Positions 17,496 through 24,218 of a stretch of 64,000 bases of DNA are shown here, piece after piece. The first letter of the stretch is position 1. The number at the start of each line of letters is the position of its first letter. The stretch lies in NCBI GenBank assembly GCA_025056455.1, contig JANWVY010000002.1, positions 923,330 through 987,329 of the forward strand, read 5' to 3'. A program made the translations under genes and the position numbers. The notes beneath the pieces were generated by a model, which saw only the letters and a list, made by a program, of their open reading frames with translations, had not been told where the DNA came from and searched no databases. This DNA is from Bryobacteraceae bacterium (GTDB lineage: Bacteria > Acidobacteriota > Terriglobia > Bryobacterales > Bryobacteraceae).

Positions 17496-20006
17496 CTATA
17501 GGTTGACTGCCCGCCGGGGCTTGGCGGATTCCAGGGATCCGCTTCTGCGGCTGCGCTTGGATTGATACATCCGCTCACTCGCCGAGGCGGTCGCGTCGGC
17601 CAGCGTTTCGCCTTGAATTTCCACGGCGCCCCAAGAAAAGATCACCGATAGCGCGCCCAGAGAACGAAGTTGAAAACTCCACAAGCGCTCGGAGATTGTA
17701 TTCAGACGGCGCTGGGCCGAAGCCCCTGTTTCGCCGGGAAACACAAGCAGAAATTCATCTTCGTTGGAACGGCATCCGAAATCCTTCTCTCCTATCAGCG
17801 AACGGATCATGTTCTCTACCGAGGTCATCCACTGCTCCATCGCTGCGGCACCCATGCGTTCTCGGTGGTGCGCGTATTCATTCACCCCTATCGCCACGAC
17901 GACCCCGTTGAAAACAGCCGTGGACTTCAACAGCTCCTCCAATACTTCCCGAGACTGGAACCCAGCTGGTACTTGGAGAATCTCTACTTGCTCCTTTAAC
18001 TCTGAGCTAGGCAGCTGGCTCGCCTCGCAAGCCGCTTGCTCTTGAACTTGATCCGATGAAGATGCAATCGCCTCGGAATTGGCGGAAAGGTTGATAAGGA
18101 CTTGTTGTGTTTCAGAATTCGAGGTTTGCTCTCGAAGCGGAACGGCAGGAGCCCCTCCCAACCCCGACTGGCTCTCGCCGGATGCAAGGCTGGATGTCAG
18201 ATTGATAGCTGCTGTTTCGCGCGCAACCGTTACTGTTTCCCTGCGAGGTTCGGCCTCTGGAGCCGCCGCCGGTCGGGTCGGCTCTTGCAGAGTTTCTTCC
18301 ACTGGACCCGCTGGCTCTTGCAGGCTTCCTGTCGAGGAAGCACTCCATAAACTTTCGCTCCCGCGCTCCGCATCGCCCGCGTCCTGGATCGGTTGCGTCG
18401 GAACATCGACCGTCACAGTCGCAATTTCGATCGCAGCAGCTCGATCGGAAAGGCTGGACAAGTTTACCACCTGCGCCGGCTTGGGCTCGACGCTTTCCGT
18501 TACCTGAATCAAAATTACTTCCGAATCCGGTGTGTTCGGTGACCGCGAAGCGCCCTGCTCTTCTGCCTTCGGCACGATCGGTTGACTCTCCCTTGCACCA
18601 GAAGCTGTTTCTGGGCGTACGCCAACTCGATCATCTGTTGCCTCGACGACGCGATCGAGAAGACCGCGGTAGCGCCAAAACTCATCCGGCTTTTTCGCAC
18701 TCTGCGTGGCTGCTACAGGCCCAGATACAGCTGCGGGGGTTGCCGGCGCCTCGGTCGGGGCTTCCTCCTTGGGCTGCTGAACAGCCCCGGAAGTTACGAG
18801 AGAGGTGCTCGAGAATACCGCTTCTTCCTGCTTGCGAGCGACAACGTCCGCTGCCAAGGTTTTGCCTTGCAGATTCGTTTGCTCAAGGCCTTCACTCCGC
18901 CGCAGCGCCGCCTTTTCTTCCTGTTCTCGCCGGAGCCACTCCGGCACTGGCAGCGTTGACAAGAGGGAATTGGCAGCTTCCGTTCGTTCCGGCGTTGTCC
19001 CACGCGGATGCGGCCTGCTCCCCAAGGCATCCTCGGACTTCGTTCCAACCCGCTCACTCCGCCGCCAGTTTGGTACCCCGCCCCAACTGAAGGTGGGCTT
19101 GCCGATCACGTCAACATTTCGCACACCCAGCTTCGACGGCGAATCTTGTTCTTTCTTCCCCTGGCCCGTCGGTTGGCCCTCCCCACCCTGCTGGCCCTCC
19201 CCGCTCAGCTGGCCCTCCCCGCTCAGCTGGCCAGTCGAAGCTGCGGCGCCGACCAGCGGTTTGATTTCTCCAGCCTCAAATTCCGTTTTCTCGAGACGTT
19301 CTCTAGCAGACTCGGCTCGCGGCGTAACTTTCTCCGGGACTTTGTTTTCAATCCGGTTCGCGGCGAGCGCGAACTCCCCGTTGGCGCCATTCTCGGCTCC
19401 CGCGCCCTTCTCCACTGCTGCGCCCCGCTCTGCGGCCGCACCCTTTTCAGCCAACTTGCCGTTGTCTGCCGCCGCACCCTTCTGTGAGACAGCTTCTTTC
19501 TTCGCGAAGGCCGACTTCTCCCCGAAGGCCGACTTCTCCGCCACAACCGAGTCCCACACTACGGCTTCTCGATCCGAGATGGATCCCTTCTGTTCCCGAG
19601 CGACCACTGCTTGCGTCGAGTGGCTGACTACAGAATTCCGCGCCGCTACCCCTTGAGCCTGCTGAAAGGTCAGCCGCCCGTCGGCGGCGTCCGCAAAACC
19701 TCGCTGCGCGGTCGGCCGATCCTGTGCCGCCGACCTCCGGCTCCCCTCCATGGGAGCCCGAGTCACTCGCAGAGTCGCTTGTTTTGCTCCTAGCAAGTGC
19801 TGCAGCCATTCCAACGCCTCTACCGGCCGGTGTCGCTCCCGCTCCTCCTGCCGGACCTGTAACTCGATGTTAAACTCGCGGAGCGAAGCTTCCCTCCCCC
19901 GCATGTACTCAAACACCAGCGCCAGGAGAGCAAGACCCAGGACAACTGATACCCCTAAAATAATCTGAAACTCGGTAAAACCCGGATCCATAGCCTCGCT
20001 GAGCAT
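17496..20006 (-). CDS. Membrane-anchored low-complexity protein with a degenerate GGDEF domain
   Basis: An 836-residue protein with one helix near residues 14-34, then a coiled, charged stretch. A long unstructured region with 7-residue pseudo-repeats (residues 156-215, EKGAAAE/EKSAFGE type) and Gly/Glu/Gln repeats follows. The final 150 residues resemble a GGDEF fold: VVAIGVNEYAHHRERMG leads to RSNEDEFLLVFPG, where the signature is NEDEF rather than GGDEF, and ends with SWGAVEIQGETLADATASASERMYQSK. Loss of both glycines argues against cyclase activity, so it may bind a nucleotide or be a scaffold. An alternative ATG lies at 19991. No close neighbour explains its role. Confidence 0.75.
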   Translation of the reverse strand: MLSEAMDPGFTEFQIILGVSVVLGLALLALVFEYMRGREASLREFNIELQVRQEERERHRPVEALEWLQHLLGAKQATLRVTRAPMEGSRRSAAQDRPTAQRGFADAADGRLTFQQAQGVAARNSVVSHSTQAVVAREQKGSISDREAVVWDSVVAEKSAFGEKSAFAKKEAVSQKGAAADNGKLAEKGAAAERGAAVEKGAGAENGANGEFALAANRIENKVPEKVTPRAESARERLEKTEFEAGEIKPLVGAAASTGQLSGEGQLSGEGQQGGEGQPTGQGKKEQDSPSKLGVRNVDVIGKPTFSWGGVPNWRRSERVGTKSEDALGSRPHPRGTTPERTEAANSLLSTLPVPEWLRREQEEKAALRRSEGLEQTNLQGKTLAADVVARKQEEAVFSSTSLVTSGAVQQPKEEAPTEAPATPAAVSGPVAATQSAKKPDEFWRYRGLLDRVVEATDDRVGVRPETASGARESQPIVPKAEEQGASRSPNTPDSEVILIQVTESVEPKPAQVVNLSSLSDRAAAIEIATVTVDVPTQPIQDAGDAERGSESLWSASSTGSLQEPAGPVEETLQEPTRPAAAPEAEPRRETVTVARETAAINLTSSLASGESQSGLGGAPAVPLREQTSNSETQQVLINLSANSEAIASSSDQVQEQAACEASQLPSSELKEQVEILQVPAGFQSREVLEELLKSTAVFNGVVVAIGVNEYAHHRERMGAAAMEQWMTSVENMIRSLIGEKDFGCRSNEDEFLLVFPGETGASAQRRLNTISERLWSFQLRSLGALSVIFSWGAVEIQGETLADATASASERMYQSKRSRRSGSLESAKPRRAVNL
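19173..19232 (-). repeat. Tandem 18-bp repeat inside the degenerate GGDEF gene
   Basis: Two exact copies of an 18-base unit (plus strand CTGGCCCTCCCCGCTCAG), flanked by a diverged copy upstream and a partial copy downstream, encode in-frame repeats of GEGQLS. It lies in the disordered middle of the protein and is a likely site of copy-number change. Confidence 0.85.
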
Positions 20007-20273
20007 CTTATCGGCGCGGACTAGGAGGAGAAATAGACCGGGACTCTCAATTTGCTGTAGTACCCTCAGTGGATTCTGACATCACCCCTCCGTCCTGCAG
20101 GAGACTAAGTTGTTCGCCGGATGGCGCCCGGCTCCGATCGCGCAAAAGCTCACTCTCCCAGGACCGGCTTCGGTCTCCTGGCCGCGAACAGGTCTCTAGA
20201 GCAGGCTCAAGGGTCTATGGAAATGGTTCAAACACAGAGGAATACGAACGACGACCAAGGGGGGCAAGCACAG
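20007..20273. other. Intergenic stretch, nothing recognised
   Basis: 267 bases separate two minus-strand genes. No hairpin with a T run, tRNA fold or credible short gene was found. It probably carries the promoter of the degenerate GGDEF gene. Confidence 0.35.
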
Positions 20274-21107
20274 CTAAAAAAGCGGTAACCTCCCCGGACC
20301 CCGACGACCTAGACCGCCCGCATTGTTACGCTGCGACGGCGTCGAAGGCGGACCGTCCGAAGAAACACGCCTCACCGAGCCTGATGCGGAAAAATCCAAC
20401 TCCGAGGACTCAAAGCTTAGTACCCGGTCCAAAACCATCTCAATCGTCGTCCCTTTGGCGAGTACTGCATCGGGCCCGCGACTTAACATCACACCCATAA
20501 GTCCCGCTGCCGCGCCTGCCGCTGCACCCACACCCGCACCCATGCCCGGACGCCCCGCAGCGGCACCGGCTACCGTTCCAATCCAGGTGCCCGTCACCGC
20601 CGTCTCCCCTACAGTACGGGCGTCACCGCCCTTGTTCCCCTCACTGACAACCTTGCCTTCCTTGCGATCCAGCTCCTCGCTGCTGCGTCCATCTAAGCCG
20701 CTGATCCGCGCCCGGAAATCCCGCGTCACGCCATTTGGAAGCGTAAGGGAATCAAAACGCAAGTAGATTTCGCCTTTACCCTTCACTCGACCCGGCCGCT
20801 TGATCTGGGTGACCGTTCCTGCCACGTAACTCCCCGGGGGAATGACCATCCGGCCGTCTACCACCACCGGAAAGGCCGTCTCGAGATACACGCGATCCCC
20901 TTCCGCGGCGTTCCTTGTACTGATGCTGTTGATCAGGCTAAGCGGAATTCGGGTGCCCGCCGCCACCTCGTAGATCTCTGCTTTGGCCGTCTTCGACGAG
21001 GCTCCAGCTTCGCCGCCCAGCCTCTGTTCGCTAGGCTGTTGCCCGCGCGCTTCACTGATCGTCACTGCGAAACAGCCAGCCGCCAGCGCCAACCACCTGA
21101 AATTCAT
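20274..21107 (-). CDS. Exported glycine-zipper protein with a TrbI/VirB10-like beta domain
   Basis: From the ATG at 21107, which has GAGGTG just upstream, the protein has 277 residues and a signal peptide (MNFRWLALAAGCFAVTISEARG). The central part (YEVAAGTRIPLSLINSISTRNAAEGDRVYLET, then VIPPGSYVAGTVTQIKRPGRVKGKGE) resembles the C-terminal beta domain of TrbI/VirB10 proteins. Near residues 180-215 a Gly/Ala-rich segment (AGAAAGRPGMGAGVGAAAGAAAG) looks like a glycine zipper that could insert in the outer membrane. No other secretion-system gene is nearby, so it is a free envelope protein, not a VirB10 component. Confidence 0.75.
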   Translation of the reverse strand: MNFRWLALAAGCFAVTISEARGQQPSEQRLGGEAGASSKTAKAEIYEVAAGTRIPLSLINSISTRNAAEGDRVYLETAFPVVVDGRMVIPPGSYVAGTVTQIKRPGRVKGKGEIYLRFDSLTLPNGVTRDFRARISGLDGRSSEELDRKEGKVVSEGNKGGDARTVGETAVTGTWIGTVAGAAAGRPGMGAGVGAAAGAAAGLMGVMLSRGPDAVLAKGTTIEMVLDRVLSFESSELDFSASGSVRRVSSDGPPSTPSQRNNAGGLGRRGPGRLPLF

Positions 21108-21287
21108 GCCGCACCTCGGTCCGATTGTACCTAATTGAGCTAACGCGCACCTCAACGAGAAAGTTGCGACAAAATCCTCGAGTGGAAACTTTTTAGAAAT
21201 GGTCGGATTGCGGGCAAGGATACCCCCTAAAGTAGAGCGGAATTGGGTATTATCAAAAGCAGAGACTCCAATCCAGCGAGATAAGCC

Positions 21288-22244
21288 ATGGCTATTCCCA
21301 TCCCCACACCCCACTCCTGGCGCTATCCCTCCACCAGCCTCCTCTCCGCGATCGGCAACACTCCTTTGATCCGGCTGCAACGGCTCACTAGCGATCTACC
21401 AGGGATCGAAATCTACGCCAAAGCTGAATTTTTCAACCCTGGCGGCTCCGTAAAAGACCGTCCCGCTCTGAACATGATCCTAGAAGGCGAGCGGACGGGA
21501 AAGCTCACCAAGGACCGGATCCTGTTGGATTCCACCAGCGGCAACACGGGCATCGCTTACGCCATGATCTGCTCCGTGAAGGGCTATCGGGTGAAGCTTT
21601 GTTTGCCCGCAAACGCCTCCGAAGAGAGAAAGAGAATTCTGAAGGCGTTGGGTGTGGACATTGTTTTCACGGACCCCGCCGAGGGCTCAGACGGAGCCAT
21701 CCGCCGCTGCCGGGCCATTTACGAGGCCGACCCCGATCGTTATTTCTATCCCGACCAGTACAGTAACCCCGCGAACTGGAAAGCGCACTTTGAAACGACG
21801 GCCGTGGAAATCATGCGCCAGACCGAAAATCGTGTGACGCACTTCGTGGCCGCCATGGGCACAAGCGGGACCTTTGTTGGCGTCTCACGCCGCCTGAAAC
21901 GGGATTTGCCGCATGTGGTCTGCATCTCAGCTCAGCCCTCGTCTGGCTTCCACGGCTTGGAGGGTTTGAAGCACATGCCCACGGCCATTGTTCCCGCAAT
22001 CTACGACCCCTCACTTGCGGATGATAATATCTGGCTAGAAACCGAAGACGCCTACGCCATGGCACGCCGCTTGGCCCGCCAAGAGGGGTTACTCGTCGGC
22101 ATTTCCTCTGGAGGCAACGTCGTGGCGGCGCGCCAGCTCGGCGAGCGGCTGGCCAAGGCCGGCCGCCAGGCTGTCATCGTGACCATTCTCTGCGACGGAG
22201 CGGCAAAATATCTCTCCGAATCCTTCTGGGACGAGGAAGACTAG
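21288..22244 (+). CDS. cysM: Cysteine synthase, CysM type, probably sulfur-carrier dependent
   Basis: A fold-type II PLP enzyme of 318 residues. Lys56 in NPGGSVKDRPA binds PLP, STSGNTG (82-88) holds the substrate carboxylate, and GISSGGN near residue 270 binds the phosphate. By sequence alone it could use O-acetylserine and sulfide, or O-phosphoserine. The next three genes encode a JAMM peptidase, a MoaD/ThiS-like carrier and an E1/rhodanese, the same set as mycobacterial CysM-Mec-CysO-MoeZ, so thiocarboxylated carrier is the likely sulfur donor. The FHGLEGLKHM segment resembles the substrate-determining loop of that type. Its TAG stop directly abuts the next ATG. Confidence 0.9.
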   Translation: MAIPIPTPHSWRYPSTSLLSAIGNTPLIRLQRLTSDLPGIEIYAKAEFFNPGGSVKDRPALNMILEGERTGKLTKDRILLDSTSGNTGIAYAMICSVKGYRVKLCLPANASEERKRILKALGVDIVFTDPAEGSDGAIRRCRAIYEADPDRYFYPDQYSNPANWKAHFETTAVEIMRQTENRVTHFVAAMGTSGTFVGVSRRLKRDLPHVVCISAQPSSGFHGLEGLKHMPTAIVPAIYDPSLADDNIWLETEDAYAMARRLARQEGLLVGISSGGNVVAARQLGERLAKAGRQAVIVTILCDGAAKYLSESFWDEED

Positions 22245-22667
22245 ATGATCCGTATCGAAAAAGAAGCCTGGCAAACCATGCTCCAACACGCCAAGGCCAC
22301 TTATCCCCGCGAGTGCTGCGGGGCTCTGCTGGGCACTGCCGATGCCCGAGGGCGACATGTGGTCATTGCCCGCCCTATGCGGAATGCCTACGATGGCCCC
22401 CAACAGGACAGCTATCAGCTTGATCCCACCGAGCAACTTGCTGTTGAAAAAGAAGCCCGCGCGCTCGGACTCAGCGTCGTTGGCATCTTCCACTCTCACC
22501 CCGATTGCGACGCCTACTTCTCCAAACGCGATCTAGAAAACTCCTGTCCCTGGTACTCCTTTGTCGTCCTTTCGATTAAAGCTGGGGAGTTTGATCACGC
22601 CAAGAGCTTCCTCCCCAACTTTGATCAAACGGCCGCCGAACAAGAACCGCTAGAATACATGGTTTAA
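22245..22667 (+). CDS. mec: JAMM/M67 metallopeptidase, Mec-like
   Basis: A 140-residue zinc peptidase. The JAMM signature is complete: Glu23 in YPRECCGALLG, then HSHPDCDAYFSKRD with His83, His85, Ser93 and Asp96. In mycobacteria Mec cleaves the new cysteine from the C terminus of CysO-Cys. Here it may also trim the five residues that follow the Gly-Gly of the carrier. The ATG is immediately after the CysM stop (TAG-ATG), so it is translated by coupling, and the carrier gene follows 12 bases after its stop. Confidence 0.92.
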   Translation: MIRIEKEAWQTMLQHAKATYPRECCGALLGTADARGRHVVIARPMRNAYDGPQQDSYQLDPTEQLAVEKEARALGLSVVGIFHSHPDCDAYFSKRDLENSCPWYSFVVLSIKAGEFDHAKSFLPNFDQTAAEQEPLEYMV

Positions 22668-22679
22668 GGTAAGATCCGC

Positions 22680-22967
22680 ATGCCGAAGGTAATCATTCCT
22701 ACTCCACTGCGTCCATTCACAAACCAGCAAGATGCAGTCGAGCTGCCTGGCTCCAATGTTGGCGAAGTTCTCCAGGCTCTCACCACCCAATATGCTGAGC
22801 TGCGCAAACACCTCTACAACGACGAAGGCAAGCTGCGCAGCTTTGTGAACATCTATCTGAACGAAGAAGATATTCGTTATCTCGATAAGGAAAAAACTGC
22901 GGTCAAAGAGGGCGACACGTTAAGTATCGTTCCCTCCATCGCGGGAGGACTCGCATGGCCACTCTAA
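22680..22967 (+). CDS. cysO: MoaD/ThiS-family sulfur carrier, CysO-like, with C-terminal extension
   Basis: A 95-residue ubiquitin-like beta-grasp protein (KVIIPTPLRPFT at the start, SFVNIYLNEEDIRYL in the middle). The body ends with IVPSIAGG at residues 83-90 and is followed by LAWPL. Active carriers need a free terminal Gly-Gly for adenylation and thiocarboxylation, as in mycobacterial CysO, which ends at Gly-Gly. Here the last five residues must be removed first, and the JAMM peptidase next door is the obvious candidate. The extra codons overlap the first codons of the next gene by 13 bases. Confidence 0.92.
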   Translation: MPKVIIPTPLRPFTNQQDAVELPGSNVGEVLQALTTQYAELRKHLYNDEGKLRSFVNIYLNEEDIRYLDKEKTAVKEGDTLSIVPSIAGGLAWPL

Positions 22968-24142
22968 CTGCAACCACTCCATCCGTGGGCGGACTTTCGA
23001 ACGAGGAAATTCTTCGCTACAGCCGCCACCTCATCATGCCTGAAGTCGGCATGGAAGGTCAGCTCAAGCTGAAGGCCGGACGCGTGCTCTGTGTGGGTAC
23101 GGGTGGGCTCGGCGCCCCTATCGGAATGTACTTGGCGGCCGCCGGCGTCGGCACATTAGGATTGGTGGACTTCGACGTCGTGGACGCCAGTAACCTCCAG
23201 CGCCAGATTATTCACGGCACCAAAGACATCGGCCGCAAGAAACTTGACTCGGCGGCCGAACGAATCGCCGACATTAACCCTAACGTCCAAGTGGTTCGCC
23301 ACGAGGTTGCGCTCTCGAGCGAAAACGCCCTCGAGATCATCCGCAACTACGACATCGTGGTCGATGGCACCGACAACTTCCCGACCCGCTATCTGGTGAA
23401 CGACGCCTGCGTCCTACTCGGCAAGCCCAACGTCTACGGTTCAATCTTTCGATTCGAAGGGCAAGCCTCCGTTTTCGCCACCAAAGACGGACCGTGCTAT
23501 CGCTGTCTGTATCCAGAACCGCCCCCTCCTGGCCTTGTGCCAAGCTGTGCGGAGGGAGGTGTTCTCGGCATTCTTCCCGGCGTCATTGGTGTGATTCAGG
23601 CTACTGAGGTCGTCAAGCTCCTCTTAGGCAAGGGACAAACCCTCGCCGGCCGGCTGCTACTTTACGACGCCCTGCAAATGCGCTTCCGCGAGATGAAATT
23701 GCGCAAAAGCCCGGATTGCCCCATCTGCGGCCCCAATCGCACCATCCACCAGCTGATCGACTACCACCAGTTCTGCGGCGTGCCGCAACAGCCGCTAGCC
23801 CCGCAACCCCAACCTGCTGCCTTAGAACAGGAAATCGAACCCCGTCAGGTAAAAGCGCTCATCGATCAAAAGGCCCCCATCGTCCTCATCGATGTGCGCG
23901 AAGTGCACGAACATCAAATCTGCAACATTCCGTATGCCAAGTTGATCCCGCTGGGCGAGCTGCCTAAACGGCTCCATGAGCTGAACCCGGCCGATGACAT
24001 CATCGTGCATTGCAAAAGCGGCATGCGCAGCGCAAAAGCGTGCGATCTTTTACGCCAGAATGGTTTCCTCCGTGTGCGAAATATGAAGGGCGGAATCCTT
24101 GCCTGGAGCGATCAGGTCGACCCAACCGTGCCGAAATACTGA
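22955..24142 (+). CDS. moeZ: Sulfurtransferase/adenylyltransferase MoeZ-like (E1 plus rhodanese)
   Basis: A 395-residue two-domain enzyme that adenylates the carrier's C-terminal glycine and then gives it sulfur. The MoeB/ThiF-like domain has the ATP loop GTGGLG (48-53). The zinc cysteines are C181 and C184 (CYRC) and C255 and C258 (CPIC), and C198 in VPSCAEGG is the conserved E1-region cysteine. From about residue 295 a rhodanese domain carries the active-site loop CKSGMR with C353. Its ATG lies inside the carrier's last codons, a translational coupling. It could also serve the MoaD or ThiS of other pathways, as in actinobacteria. Confidence 0.93.
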   Translation: MATLTATTPSVGGLSNEEILRYSRHLIMPEVGMEGQLKLKAGRVLCVGTGGLGAPIGMYLAAAGVGTLGLVDFDVVDASNLQRQIIHGTKDIGRKKLDSAAERIADINPNVQVVRHEVALSSENALEIIRNYDIVVDGTDNFPTRYLVNDACVLLGKPNVYGSIFRFEGQASVFATKDGPCYRCLYPEPPPPGLVPSCAEGGVLGILPGVIGVIQATEVVKLLLGKGQTLAGRLLLYDALQMRFREMKLRKSPDCPICGPNRTIHQLIDYHQFCGVPQQPLAPQPQPAALEQEIEPRQVKALIDQKAPIVLIDVREVHEHQICNIPYAKLIPLGELPKRLHELNPADDIIVHCKSGMRSAKACDLLRQNGFLRVRNMKGGILAWSDQVDPTVPKY

Positions 24143-24218
24143 GCAGCTCTCGGCCCTCAAAGCCCCCCGCGTTTGATACCTTGCAGTTGGCAGCTAACTC
24201 TCTGAACTCCGCCCGGCC

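Noticed and set aside
20274-21107. VirB10 of a type IV secretion system
   Set aside because: No other secretion genes around it and the protein has a signal peptide, unlike TrbI/VirB10 with an N-terminal anchor.
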